The notes beneath the pieces were generated by a model. The model worked only from the letters and a program-made list of their open reading frames with translations, had not been told where the DNA came from and made no database searches. A stretch of 64,000 bases of DNA from Aureobasidium sp. EXF-3400. Its lineage: Eukaryota > Ascomycota > Dothideomycetes > Dothideales > Saccotheciaceae. The stretch covers positions 39,266 through 103,265 of the forward strand of contig SWBL01000175.1 in the NCBI GenBank assembly GCA_024195585.1, in the 5' to 3' direction. The position numbers and the translations under genes were made by a program. This document shows, piece after piece, positions 11,458 through 23,113 of this stretch (positions are counted from its first letter, which is position 1; the number at the start of each line of letters is the position of its first letter).

Positions 11458-12900
11458 CACAAATCAGGTTCCCTTTCTTGACATGACGAGATTACAGCAT
11501 CACGACCGAAAAGACGATCACAACACTGGAGACGGCGTAGTTTGCATTCCCATGGTATTGGGCGGACGGAGTTCGTTAGGCTTGTCTCTTTCCAGTTATT
11601 GAGGACACAGGGGAAGTCCTGAGGGGGTGTTTTTTGTTCTCTCTTCTGGTGAGAGATGCCTGCGGTTGACGATAAACAATTTGAAGGGGCTTCTCTTTTC
11701 TCTTGACACCATTCTGAAAAGGGGGAGTTATCCTTTTGTCTCCCTTATCTTCACTTCTTCTTTCTTGCCTTCCTTTCTTTGTTCTTGCGGTCCTCATTGT
11801 TCGTCCGAGTAGCCGGAGGAGTTTTTGAGAAGTATGGTTCTAGAGAATTGAGAAATGGAAGTAGCGTTTCTTGCCAACTCTTTCAGGTTACATCCCGAGC
11901 CATTGATCGTTCCTCGAACTCGCGTGTCCCTCCAAATTGACGTCCATAATTGGGACCACTTGGCCACCTGCTTTAAGCAGTTGGCTCTCTTTTGAACCAT
12001 GTGCCCATTTGTTTCGAACTGTCTGTTCTTTTTTTTTGATTCTTTCGTACAACATGCCTTAGCTTGTGATGTTACACTTTCAACCACTGAGATCCTTGAA
12101 CTGAGCGTTGCTTCTTTGCTTGGGATTCTAATCCGGTCAACTCGGAAGCTTGGATGATCAAGAATAGTAATGCTGAGAGGTAAGAGAGTGCTATGAGGTC
12201 TGTTGAGCAAATGTAGTCTCCTAGTCATGTCTTGTTGATCTCCTTGGACTCTTGGCTAGGTTGAAGTTCGTCAGGATACTGTTTTCAACGTCTTTTGCGA
12301 GGATTAGGAAGTCATGGAAGGGGGGAAATGGCTGTGGACCTATGTCTTAGGGGTCCTCGATGACTATCCTATCGTGGAAGCTCATATAAACAAAGTGTAC
12401 CCGAGGACGCCCGCCATTAGCCGACTCCTAACAATCGCATCAACGATAGCTTAATCGATGTTCGTACTCCAAACTAGACTGCATGCCAGCAGATATCATT
12501 GTCGGTCGTAAACACTGATTCGTCTATTCCTAGTGGACATGGTATCGATGAGCTTCTGGCAACTTGCTCTTTTCGCAGTATTGAGGATCCGTCACCTTTC
12601 TTGCCAAGTGGATGCCTTGGGATGGTCGACTGCACCATCTTTGTGAAACCCAGAGATGAGATAGGACCGTTGCTTATGTTGATGACATGGTATGGTGGCA
12701 TGATTTCGAAGGTTGTCTTATAAAGTTCTTCAAACATTAACATTGTCAATTGTTTAACATATCTTGCCACCAACAGAAAAATTTGGCAACTGAGCAGACA
12801 CTAGAGGCATCTGTAAGATCCGGCAACAATAGTGGCAGATACTGGAAATGGTCTTGTGGTGATCTGCTAACCAGACCTGGAGGGAAGTTACACTAACCCC
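11458..12900. other. Intergenic 1.4 kb after GRR1
   Basis: The first several hundred bases probably include the GRR1 3' untranslated region, with long T-rich tracts around 11690-11790 and 12025-12040. Short frames are open on the minus strand at 11794-12228 and 12474-12773, but neither has recognisable domains. Converges with the gene ending at 12901. Confidence 0.4.
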
Positions 12901-14200
12901 CTAAGGTTTATCATACAAACCCAGTTTGCCGAGATTAATGTTTATCACCAGCTTGATGGACTGTCTAGAGATATCTTCCAACACTGTCTTCCTGGTCAAT
13001 AGTTCCAGTTGTGATAAGTTGTCCGCAATAGACTCTCTTGTATCCGCTAAGATGCGGCGGTACCTACTCAACTCGTCAAGGGTCGTTTCCTCTATGGACT
13101 TTGTGGCTTGAGATCGCAGGCGCCTCAAATCGCGCTCAAGCTGCTCTGTTATTGACTGCCACTCGCTGACGGTAATCAAACAATGGAAGATCGAGTCTTC
13201 GTGTGACCCACGTATAGGCTGTTGACATAACGAAATAAGAACGCCACGAAGGGAGAAGTTCGTAGAAAGCCTTTGGAAAGTTTTGTAGGCATTGGAAGCT
13301 TGTTCACCGGCCAGGTGCGGTCTGCTTTTCGGATTTCTCGGAAGAACTGGGAAGCTGCCATTGAACACGTCCTTCACGTTGACTGGGGGTGTGCTCAAAG
13401 GTGGATCTACAAGTACAAGATCTTTACCCGCGATGTCAGTTGCTGCCATGGCATCAGTGCAATGCAACTTACAAAGGTCAGATGCCAGCTGGCAGCATGA
13501 AATGCGAGTACTTGTTCTGTACCACGCGAAGCCATCGCTGACGAACGTCTCAATCCTTGTCTCATCCTTTGGAATGAGTGAATAGTCATCATCATTGGCG
13601 AACGTCAGTCCTCCGCTGACGCTCGCGTTAGCATCCAATCCTCCAACGCTGTTCGCGTCCGAGGTTACAGCTACCGGACAGTGAAATCCATCGAAGTGTA
13701 AGCCACAAAACCTACGCCGTTCAAGCGACGTCTCCAGCTTTCTGATCAGTGGTTCGGAAGTTCCGACTTCAAGTTTTGTGTGCCCCCGAACAGAGGAATT
13801 TTCTGGATCTTCCACTCGCGCTGCATGTTGATACAGGAAGTAGTATAGCTCCTTAGTTCTGAATGCCTCTGAGACTAGAGAAAAGATCCTTTCATCGATC
13901 CCCTCAATCATTACAACACCCGAGGACGAGTTGTTCCGAACGAGGTGTGAGAGTTCAATAAGGCTAAGGGGTTTGCTCGCCTCACCCCAAGCATTGTACC
14001 AAATTTGGGGTTTCGAGGGAGGGGCTTGATCTTTGGAGTATCCGAGTGAGATAAGAACTCGAGGTAGATATCTCGGCTGGGCCGATACGCTGTAGGAGAC
14101 GAGGCGATCGCAAGCGATACATCAGGTTCTGGGTGATGGCCTTACCTTCCAGTTCTGAGTGCGTTGGTCGGGATTCTGGTGCAGCGGAAGACGTAGCCAT
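12901..14200 (-). CDS. Hypothetical protein, about 403 aa, C-terminal helical/coiled-coil
   Basis: I do not recognise a family. The main exon is open from about 14100 down to 12901. A plausible first exon (14200-14146, MATSSAAPESRPTHSELE) has a strong donor GTAAGG. The best-looking acceptor, at the end of CTCCTACAG, leaves the wrong phase. The acceptor ending CTCGAG at 14058 restores frame and gives 403 aa with an 88-nt intron; it is the weakest part of the model. The protein has VLISLGYSKD and PQIWYNAWGEA near the N-terminus, a mixed alpha/beta middle with a short acidic run (ANDDDYSLIPKDE), and a C-terminal stretch of about 110 residues rich in Glu, Arg and Leu in heptad-like spacing (SEWQSITEQLERDLRRLRS). 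There is no signal peptide or membrane segment. A sequencing or real frameshift near 14100 is an alternative to the unusual splice. Confidence 0.55.
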
Positions 14201-14848
14201 GACGAGCGATGCGTTAGATCCTCAAGGAACAGCCTTGCATTCCAAGTGTATCTGTCAGTCGTTGTTCAAGAACCAGATTCAAGATCTATGCTTCGCTGGA
14301 TGATGACCGTTCATATCGAGCAAGGCTGAGCTTGCGTCGCAGGAGTGTGGCGTCTCAGCCATAACCGATGATCAACAAGTCGCATATGCACAGGATACCT
14401 TTATATGTATCGGGTAGTGTAGCGTGCATATTTCTGTTTCGATAACACATTCGATCTGTTCGACGGCTCAAGTCTCGTATATTGATGCAAAAGGAACAAC
14501 AAATCATGATATCGAGATGGATAGCACGAATGATGAGAGTCTGGACAGGTATCGATGTTCCTATCTGGAAAGAGTGTTTGTTCAGTTGGCGGCCTCGAAG
14601 CATCCAAGGAAGGCGCAACAAAGAAAACACTAGGAAACAGCGACCATCTTTGTTTGCGTCACAACCTTCTTCTTCATCGTCGCGGTGACTTCAATGTGCC
14701 AGTAAATTTTCTTTCGGTCATGTTGCTTGTGGTTGATACAGCACATCAACACACAAGTCCGCAGCGCGTCACCTGCATTATCTTTGACTCGACCACAACA
14801 AACCCACCCTTATCTCTTGACGTGTCTGGCCTTACAGACATCGCCACT
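14201..14848. other. Divergent intergenic region
   Basis: 648 bp between the 403-aa gene and the BTB gene, which point away from each other. Some short frames are open in the middle; no domain or motif supports a gene. Confidence 0.4.
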
Positions 14849-15836
14849 ATGGCGGAACACTCTTCGAGGTATTTCTTACATTCTGCTCATCAGAGGACAT
14901 GCGCTGATCATTTCTAGCGTTTATAATTCGCGCCTCTTCACTTTCCGCGCAAGTGAAAATGGTGCAGCTACTACAGTCCACTCTGGCGCCGTCGCCGCAG
15001 TCTCTGCTCCTCTCAAGTTGTTGATGGAAGAAGAAGGTCCTGATGGCCCCAGAACCAGCGCCACCCTGCACAGCGTGCGCGAAGAAGATCTTCTGCGCTT
15101 CTGCGACTTCTGTTACACATCCACTTACACGGATCCTTACCCTATTATCGTCAAGCCACCTACTCTTACCATTGGATCTGGTACCAGCAACGGCGATGCA
15201 AATGGTGAGGGCGCAAACACTTCCACCGCCCTCGTCACTACCGACGACACCACCATCCAGCCGCCAGCTGCTAAACGTCCTCGCACTGAATCGTCAGCTC
15301 ATTCTCTCAGCGGCTTTGGCCGACCTGGCATTCTCGGCGCCTCACCCGCTCCCGAAGTCAACACCGCGCTGAACGTGAACAACAAACCCAAACTGCACGG
15401 TGTCTTCGCTGGTACACCTTACACAACTTCAGCCCCCCGTGTCTTTGGTACAAGCACCAGAACCAAGTCCAATGGTGTGTCGAGCAACGAGAACCACGCC
15501 AATGTCTTCATCGCTCATGCTGCCATGCACGCTCTCGCTGTCAACTACGACATCGCCAAGCTCAAGACTCTATCGTTGCAGAAGTTGTGCGACAAGTTGA
15601 CGCGCTTTGAGTGCAAGTCCGAGCGCGTTGGTGATGTCCTTGCCTTGGTCCGCTGGGTGTATACCACTGAGTCCGGGATGGCCAGAGATATGCCGGAGCT
15701 CAAGGACATTGTGGTCAGATATGTTGTGTCTGAAGTCAGTGGTTTCGGCAACAGTGAAGAGTTCCGATCATTATTGACAGAAGGTGGAGGCTTTGTCAAG
15801 GACTTCTGGGCTATGGTGTACAGTAATTTGCTTTAG
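14849..15836 (+). CDS. BTB/POZ domain protein
   Basis: Small fungal BTB protein, probably a protein-protein interaction module or a CUL3 substrate adaptor. Exons 14849-14868 and 14918-15836 (49-nt intron) give 312 aa; the 20-nt first exon encodes MAEHSS and the shared codon joins it to SVYNSRLFTFRA. The BTB signature continues with TVHSGAVAAVSAPLKLLM, then VREEDLLRFCDFCYTSTY, and after a disordered insert resumes with VFIAHAAMHALAVNYDIAKL, KTLSLQKLCDKL. The insert of about 120 residues (rich in Ser, Thr, Gly, Asn; one basic PAAKRPRTE, a possible nuclear signal) sits inside the fold. No DNA-binding domain is present. The BTB family is clear from the pattern; the role is unknown. Confidence 0.75.
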
Positions 15837-17530
15837 GAAGGTCAGCAAGAATGTGAAAAAGAGAAAGCAGCGAGAAAGAAACAAAAGAGAAGAGAGAAAA
15901 GAAAGAGGCAGAAGGAGAACAGAAAAAGGAAACTGAGCGACGGTGACAGTACCATTGACCAGAAGCCAAGGCTGTGGAATCTGGAAGAATGGGCTACCAC
16001 TGAGTTCAGGTACGAGTGAAAGAAGGAATGGGTGTGGCAGGCTAGTACTTTGCTTGTCAAGTACTCACAGACATTGCTTAATGTATTGATCTTGTCACTG
16101 CATCAAAGACGATACCTACCATCATGGATTGAGGAAGTCTTGGTGACGGAGTGATTGAAGTCTTGAGCTCCGAGTACAATCCAAGATGCTCGACACGTGT
16201 TGCCAGTCATCCCTGTCTTCTTTCTTCAAGCTTGTAGCTTTGAAACTAATTTTTAGTAGATTTCGAGATGAGCAGACTAAGAGAGCTGTCTGCTGTCTGT
16301 CAGCAGTAAGCAGTCGGCTCTGCAAAAGCAAAGCTGAAAGAAGAGCAAGTCAAGTCAAGTCAAGTCAAGTCAGAGTAAGCAGAGCTGAGGTGTCAAAACC
16401 GACAAATCCCTCACTCGGAGAAATTCAAAACACCGAACAACTCTGATGTTGACTGATCACCGAGCGATATCCTAATCGACATTAGAATTCTGTCTTCCAA
16501 ATACAAGCCTTTTGCAAAAAGGTTTTCTCGGTGATGCGCTGTGAAAAGGCTTTTTTGATATGCGTTCGTCCGAGTCCGAGGAAGCCTCAAATAACTCTAC
16601 AGTACGCTCCCGAACGCTCCAAAACTCAAGAAAATACGAAAACTCTAGAAATTTTTGAGGCATTATCAAGGATGAACAACTGCTTCGGATCTACAACCTT
16701 TGGATCGCTCTCGGGATGTTACGATTCCGGTTCCCTGTCTCCAGTTTCGAAGTGTCAAAGAGAGATAAGTGTGTTTCGCGTTTTACCTATCAATGCTTGT
16801 TATCGATTCTCCGGATCGATTTCTACTACTTGTACATGTCAAGTCCACGAAATCCACCTAGAGCACTTACGACGCCGACATGTAAAGTACGCAAAGTAAG
16901 ACAAGAAGAAGAGGAACGACAAAAACCAAATTCGAATAAACGATGATGATATGTCTTTGATCGTCGTATACCCACGTGCAGTCTTGGCTGGGTATCAATT
17001 TTCTCCAGACGTTGGATCACGCTTAAAGTGGTTCCATCCATCCCCTCACACGGAATTCGACCCTTCCAGACTCCCGAAACCGAGAGTTATGCAAAGAGGG
17101 CCAGTAAGCTTATGCAAATTGCGGAGAAACAGAAAGATCCTCCTGCATGTTTCGTAAACGGCACACGCCATACGGATACGTACTTATACGAGATGCAGAG
17201 CTGCCTGCGCTTGAGAGGGGCAGAGAACAATCACCAAATCTCCGGATAGATGCAGGTGATGTGTCACGACAGAGGGAAGCAAACGGATACTTGCAGAAGA
17301 ACAAACAAACAAGAATGAAAGTTCGTATATTCGTGGGTGTAGTATTGTTATCGACGCTTGCTAAGAACAATAATATCAATAATACATAGCGCTCTGCGCA
17401 TGTAGAAAGATGGTAACAGGCTAGGGAATGGCGATATGGGTATAATCGTTGGGATGGGTGTAATCCAAGGACCAGCCATCAGATAATTGAAATGACAAAC
17501 GCGGCTTTTTCTTCCTCTTCTTTCTCAGCT
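15837..17530. other. Convergent intergenic region with a (CAAGT)5 microsatellite
   Basis: Nearly 1.7 kb between the BTB gene and the convergent 602-aa gene. Positions 16346-16370 are five perfect copies of CAAGT. Purine-rich sequence (gaaagagaaag type) follows the BTB stop. No coding region is supportable. Confidence 0.5.
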
Positions 17531-19339
17531 TCATCCAGCCATACCACAGAAGAGCCTTCTGAACTTGCCGCTCTTCTTTGTTTTGGGCGGTAGATTTGCT
17601 TCGATCTTACCGGCATCTATACTATTGGCTGAGGTGGTGGAGCTTGCGCGCTTTTGGCGCTGGGCCGCAGCGGCAGCTAGCTTTCTCTCGGCTTCCTTTG
17701 ACTTGGCTGAGTCTGGACGACGGCTGTGGTTTTCTTCGTCGCTTTCGTGCAAGCCAAGAGCAGGGATCAAGGGAATGGGTGCCGAAGAGTGCTTTGTCGA
17801 CTTGGCAAGCATGGCGGCTGTGGCTTCGACGCTTTCCTCCTCTTCGGTCATGTCGCTTTGTGCGAGATCCATATGTGCGAGGTTCGAAGTGGTAGTGCTG
17901 GTAGTATCAACACGACGTCCTCGGGGACGCTTAGAATGAACCAAGACGGTGCTGGTAGAGTCGGCACGAGCTCTCCTTGCACTGACACTCCTGGCAACAG
18001 GAGCCTCGTCAGTCGAGGTAGAGCCGTCTATCTGAGAGGACGTAGAGCGGCGCTTAACGCCAGAAGAGCGGAACATACGAGCGATACTGCCACTTCTTCT
18101 TGGAGTATCGTCTTTGAGAGTAGCAGCAGGAGACAGGTCCAGAGACGACTTGATAGGAGAGGTATTAAGTTTGAGAGAAGGTGATCGTAGCATGATATCG
18201 TCGTAACGATAACCAGGGCACCAGCCTTCACGAAGGGTTACCCAGACGGCAGTAGCAGTGATCAAAGTCTTCAGAGACTGAGTTGTGATGATGGGCTCGG
18301 AAGGACTGGCGGAATCCTGGCCAGCTCCCTCTTGCTCATGATCCGACATTTCAGGCGAGGGCGCTAGAGCCGAAGGGACGGTATAAGAATCGTTGATATC
18401 AAGAGATGTGGTAGTGAGTGATGCAATGACAGGATGGCGACGAGAATTGGGAGAGATTGTGCTGAAGTTGAACTTCTTGTTCTGGTTGGCGTTGTCTGTG
18501 CCCCAAGGCATGGTCATATCTGAGGCAGACTGACTTCTTCTAGCCTTGGGACGGCGGAGGACCCAGCGTGCAGTCATGCCCAAGCCGTGTGCGTCGGTAC
18601 TGAAGAACTCGTAGCCGCCATTTGGCAGAGGGTATGCCTCCCACTCGCTTCCGTCTTCGAGAAAGAGCCTCGCCTTGGATGTTGTGTTGCCATCTCCCTT
18701 TCGGCCTTTGCAGACAAGGGCCAGAACGTCTCTCGACTCATCCTCCTCTTTGGGTGACGCCTCGTGTTGATGGTAATTCTCGGCCTTGACAATGGCCAAG
18801 TCGGCAGGACAGAGGCCGTGGCGAGTGCGAAAGGTCTTTGAGATGGCGCGCGACAGAGAGGGAGAGAAGATGGCCGAGGGTAGAAGTTCGTAGGCGGGCA
18901 TAGGTCTTGTAGAGTGCGACAACTGGTGCAACTGTAACAAGGGTTTGGCGCGGACGTGGATCTTGTGTCGCGCACTGCCTTTGGGTGGTGCATGGGCGAT
19001 GCTGTATGAAGTCTTGGGACGATAGGACCGCCTCTTCCTGCCGCCATTGGAACTCATTAGTGAGCCTTCACGAGAGGCATATTCGTCGTCGTCGGTGGAC
19101 ATTGGCGGCAGTGAGTTTCTGTTTGGATTGGATCGCTGGCTCCGCGGGGTGGGGGTATCGTCCTGCATTGGTAGTGATTCGATGGTATAACTGTTCTTTT
19201 GATAGCTTTTTGTGTTTGCATCCCGACTGTCGGTCAACGAGGCAGTGTTGTCGGTAGTTGGCGTAGTAAAATAGCTCATGAGTATTGTTGGCAGTGCAGA
19301 CACCAGCGTGGGCTGGGGAGGGGCTGCTACTTCGGCCAT
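17531..19339 (-). CDS. Conserved-looking hypothetical protein, 602 aa
   Basis: A single uninterrupted frame from an ATG at 19339. I do not recognise a named family. The N-terminal about 130 residues are disordered (Ser/Thr/Asp-rich), followed by a basic linker and a folded block of about residues 125-275 with LPSAIFSPSLSRAISKTFR, DVLALVCKGRKGDG, ARLFLEDGSEWEAYPLP and GYEFFSTDAHGLGMTARWVL, which resembles a small beta-rich domain ending in strand-turn-strand. A second ordered patch near residue 360 reads TLITATAVWVTLREGWCPGY. The C-terminal third is low complexity, ends KKSGKFRRLFCGMAG and contains an Ala-rich helix (ERKLAAAAAQRQKRA). The Cys four residues before the end together with the basic patch could allow membrane attachment, but it is not a CaaX box. 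Function unknown. Confidence 0.8.
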   Translation of the reverse strand: MAEVAAPPQPTLVSALPTILMSYFTTPTTDNTASLTDSRDANTKSYQKNSYTIESLPMQDDTPTPRSQRSNPNRNSLPPMSTDDDEYASREGSLMSSNGGRKRRSYRPKTSYSIAHAPPKGSARHKIHVRAKPLLQLHQLSHSTRPMPAYELLPSAIFSPSLSRAISKTFRTRHGLCPADLAIVKAENYHQHEASPKEEDESRDVLALVCKGRKGDGNTTSKARLFLEDGSEWEAYPLPNGGYEFFSTDAHGLGMTARWVLRRPKARRSQSASDMTMPWGTDNANQNKKFNFSTISPNSRRHPVIASLTTTSLDINDSYTVPSALAPSPEMSDHEQEGAGQDSASPSEPIITTQSLKTLITATAVWVTLREGWCPGYRYDDIMLRSPSLKLNTSPIKSSLDLSPAATLKDDTPRRSGSIARMFRSSGVKRRSTSSQIDGSTSTDEAPVARSVSARRARADSTSTVLVHSKRPRGRRVDTTSTTTSNLAHMDLAQSDMTEEEESVEATAAMLAKSTKHSSAPIPLIPALGLHESDEENHSRRPDSAKSKEAERKLAAAAAQRQKRASSTTSANSIDAGKIEANLPPKTKKSGKFRRLFCGMAG

Positions 19340-20247
19340 GTCGATCTCGGTGTTTCCAAAAGTGCTGCCTTGTTACAAGAATGGGGAAGCCGCGTTTGAC
19401 ATCCACGAGCCAGCTATCGTCCTAGGGAGCATTTGCAAAGAGTCTAAGAAGAAGAAGATGCGAAGAAAAGTTGCAACGAAAGAAACCGCCTCGAAACGAT
19501 AGCCAACTCTTGTCCAAGAGTCAAGACCAAGACCAAGATGTGCCTATTCCCGTACGCCGCTCGTCAGATCTCCTGCTATCCGTGTATGCTTATGCAGAAG
19601 GTGGGTCAAACGCTCCTTGGCAGCCAAGCAATATCCAGTAAAAGGAATAAAGATGATGACACCAACAGGGCTAGCGATGATCCTTCGCGCGGACTCGCTC
19701 TCCAGATGTCGCAAACGAGAGACAAAGTCGTCCAAGTATGTAGGTCAGACAGAGCAAACGCTGCGGACGAGGGGCTATGCTCTCGTACATATACAATGAA
19801 CTGGGTTGCTACAGCGGCCTTTTGTCCCTGCAGAACAAGAAGGACCTTGTCCTGTTGCGGTTAGTCTTGCGGCCAGTCGCGCCTTCCAGAAAATAATCTC
19901 ATCATGACCTTTGCACAAATCCGGGTCCCGGAGCTGCAAAGATCCAACTCGATCGGCTCTTTCTTCGTCCGTACCCCGTCCGCTCAATCCGACTCGGCCT
20001 TTTCCAAGGCAGACCTCGCTTTTCCACGCCTAATCCTTCAGAATATCTCTCCATCATCTGATCAATATCCTCGTTCTTGCGCCCCGACTCGTTCCGTCGA
20101 CATCCTCTCGCTTTGTTCTGGTCAGACTTTGCATCTTCCTGATTCTTCTTTGTCAGGAGGCGCTGCGACCGGAATATTCTTCAACGTCCGACTCCTTTGT
20201 GACCAACTCTCATTTCACGTTTCACCCCTTTGCGCACTTGGTCAACA
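19340..20247. other. Divergent intergenic region, 602-aa gene / GPI18
   Basis: 908 bp between divergent starts. Pyrimidine-rich in the final 250 bp before the GPI18 ATG. Frames open here run into GPI18 out of frame and show no domains. Confidence 0.4.
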
Positions 20248-21775
20248 ATGCCTTCTCCTGATCGATCGGGGTCCAGCCTGATGCATGCGGACATTCGAGC
20301 ATTGGCTTGTTTGTTTGTTGTCTGGAAGCTCTTGCTTCTCTGTGTAGCTTATGCAAGCCCCGGACCCGGCTACGATACCTCTACCACGTTGCTTTTAGCC
20401 CGTGCCCAGCCCTCGGTAACTGAAAATACATTTCTGGAAGACTTTGCGAAACAACTCGTGACGAACCTTGTTCGCTGGGACGCTTTGTACTTTGTGAGTG
20501 TTGCTCGCCGAGGTGTTGTTTTCGAACAAGAATGGGCTTGGGGCTGGGGCTATACCAAGTTCCTAGGCTTGGTCTCCAAAGGTTTGTCCACTACATGTGA
20601 GTCTGATGGAGTGCCCGGGCTGAATTCCAAATCAGTCCTGCCGGGTGCATCTTCGCACCCGCCACTATTTGTTCAGGCATATGCCGGAGTATTGATCTCT
20701 CATGTCGCACACCTGTTGTCTGTTTTTGTGTTGTACGGTTTGGTCAATCGTTTGCCCATTTCGGATGAACCCCAGCGTCGTAAGGTTGCCTTCATTGCAG
20801 CATGTCTTCATATCTTTTCTTCCGCTGGCTTGTTCCTTTCCGCACCCTATTCTGAGAGTCTCTTCTCGTTGCTGAACTTCTTTGGTGTCTTTGTACACGC
20901 TGGCATTCCATGTGAATCGCCTCTTGAAGGATATGGGCCAGACTCGTTGAGCCGTCTGCTGTTGTCTGGTGCTAGCTTCGGATTGGCTACGACAGTCCGC
21001 AGCAACGGTATCTTCAGTGGGCTCATCTACTTTCATCATGTTTATATGTTGTTCCATTCACGAATTAACGTTCACACGATCGTAACGATTGCAGTTATTG
21101 GGCTATCAGCCGCAATGATCTTGTCAGGTATGCTACTGCCGCAGTACATGGCCTATCAAGATTATTGTGTAGCGCCGTCATCAGACAGCAACTTGAGACC
21201 CTGGTGTTCTCGAAGCTTGCCTAGTGTTTACTCCTGGGTACAAGAACATTACTGGTAAGCTTCAGATCTTTGTTTTACGAAGCTTACTGACACGTCCTAG
21301 GAATGTAGGCTTCCTTCGCTACTGGACTCTCTCTAACATCCCATTGTTCTTGCTCGCATTGCCTATGCTGTGCGTGCTTATTAGCACTGGATTCGTTGCC
21401 CCGACCTTGAATTTGGAGCCTCCTGGACGACCTAACCCCGAAAACTTCAGACACAAGTCAGTCTACATTGCGTGCCTCGCTCTTCCGCAGATTTTGGTGG
21501 CTTTCTTAGCTCTCACAACATTCCATGTCCAGATAATCAATCGTATTGCTACTGGCTATCCAATCTGGTACATCGTATTGGCAGCGGCTTTCGTATCACC
21601 TAGTATGGTTGGCAGAGTCCACAAGACAGTTCGCAAAGACGACCAATCGTCAATCGTTGCTACACTCAAACACCAGTTGAGTAAACAGTCAACGCAACAA
21701 CTCGTCGTTCGAGGAATGCTCATGTATTCCATGATTCAAGGTGGTTTATATGCTAGCTTTATGCCTCCAGCATGA
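20248..21775 (+). CDS. GPI18: GPI mannosyltransferase 2 (PIG-V family)
   Basis: Adds the second mannose to the GPI-anchor precursor in the ER lumen, using dolichol-phosphate mannose. Exons 20248-21254 and 21301-21775 (46-nt intron) give 493 aa, the usual size for fungal Gpi18. The start ATG at 20248 (caacaATGCC) precedes a short polar N-terminus and the first membrane segment ACLFVVWKLLLLCVAY. The luminal signature LVRWDALYFVSVARRG, with the conserved W-D, and the EWAWGWG motif are typical of PIG-V. Also seen are AACLHIFSSAGLFLSAPYSE and ATTVRSNG, conserved loops of the family, and about eight hydrophobic membrane segments. The final exon includes YPIWYIVLAAAF and a membrane anchor at the C-terminus. 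Family assignment is firm. Confidence 0.93.
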
Positions 21776-21825
21776 GCTTTCCAACTCTGGAAGACATACC
21801 AAAGTTACCCAAGACATCATCACAC

Positions 21826-23113
21826 TCAAGCCATCTCCATATCAACCAAAATCTTCACATGTCTGTCCTTCTCCTTGATTAATGCCAGAATACCCTTTTC
21901 AACCAGATCATTTAGAGGGATCTTCCGTGTGATCATCTTATTAGGTTGCAATCTGCCATCAGCGATAGCCTGGATCACTTCGACAAAGTCTTTGCGCTGG
22001 TAACCCAGCACACCAACATATTTTCCTTCATTGAAAACCAGGCTGTTGGGGTTGAAGGATACCGGCTTCTCCCAGATGGCGACATTAACGACGGTACCGC
22101 GAGCCTTGATGGCTTTGCATGCTGATTCGAAACTAGCAGGTACGCCAGCGCAGTCAAACACGATATCAGGACCCTCGCCATGACAAAGCTCGCGCGAGAC
22201 GCCTACAACGTCATATACGTTTGGTGCAAGGACATGGTGGGCTCCAAAATCTTTGGCAAATGCCTGTCTCTGTGCGGCAATCTCGCTCATAATAATCTTC
22301 TTGGTTCCGTGTGCCACGAGAACTTGCACAACCGCAAGACCGATGGGTCCACCTCCGAGTACGAGGACGGAGGCGTTCTTTGGGCCGATTTCAACAAGCG
22401 GGGACGCGGCGACGGCGTGCCAGGCAACGGAGAGAGGTTCGACGAGTGCTGTGTTGGTATCAGTCTCTGCTCTGGACTCGACGAAGAAAGGCATACATAC
22501 CTCCAGTATCCAGCTCAACATTATCTGGCAACGGAAGAACTGCATCCCAGGGCACAGCCACTGCTTCACTCAGACCACCGCCGCCACCTATACAATTGTC
22601 GTCAACCAGGAAATCTTCTTTCTCCTCAGTTGCACACACTTACCGCTCAAACCAATAAATCCACCATTGGGACATGCGTTTTCGACTCCATTCCTGCAAG
22701 CCCCACAACTCTGACAGAAGATTGTTGGTTGAATGGCGCACTTTTGGCCTGGCTTGAAGGAAGAGGCATTGGGCACATCTGGAGAGACTTCTAGGATCGT
22801 GCCGCTGAACTCGTGGCCCATGCCAATTGGGATCGTTTCTCTGGTGACTGCATGTGGCTCAATGGGTGCAAAACTGTGATTCTGACTCAGTTGTTGACCT
22901 CAACTGAAAGCAAGGGGATCGGTAGAGGACAGAAAAGAGGTGTGCAAGAAAGATGTCAACATACGTAGGACCAGCAATATACTCGTGCAAATCAGTTCCA
23001 CAGATTCCCACATGCGAAGGCTTGATAAGGATTTGACCCGGCGACAATTGAGGGCGAGGCGTATCTTCTATGCGCACATCTTCTTTGCCATAATAGCGAG
23101 CCGCACGCATCAT
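21826..23113 (-). CDS. Zinc-dependent alcohol dehydrogenase, butanediol dehydrogenase type
   Basis: NAD-dependent medium-chain dehydrogenase resembling (R,R)-butanediol dehydrogenase, which interconverts acetoin and 2,3-butanediol. Four exons, 23113-22965, 22873-22644, 22587-22501 and 22448-21826 (introns 91, 56, 52 nt), give 362 aa. Catalytic zinc site: GICGTDLHEY and MGHEFSG. Structural zinc: the cysteine cluster FCQSCGACRNGVENAC. Rossmann fold: VLVLGGGPIGLAVVQ. Typical start is MMRAARYYGKEDVRIED. The frame remains open upstream, and an ATG at 23221 in stronger context would add 36 residues with a hydrophobic stretch (PPFLLFIGLCFFLYTLFQF); I favour the short form because the homologues are soluble. 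GPI18 converges, its stop 50 bp away. Substrate is inferred from family resemblance only. Confidence 0.9.

Noticed and set aside
11794..12228. 144-codon minus-strand frame after GRR1
   Set aside because: Lies opposite the probable GRR1 3' untranslated region, no domain, and composition is low in coding character.
16346..16370. (CAAGT)5 as a telomere or regulatory repeat
   Set aside because: Five copies of a pentamer are an ordinary microsatellite and no neighbouring feature depends on it.
19904..20281. 125-codon plus-strand frame overlapping the GPI18 start
   Set aside because: Out of frame with GPI18, no domain, and overlaps its first codons.
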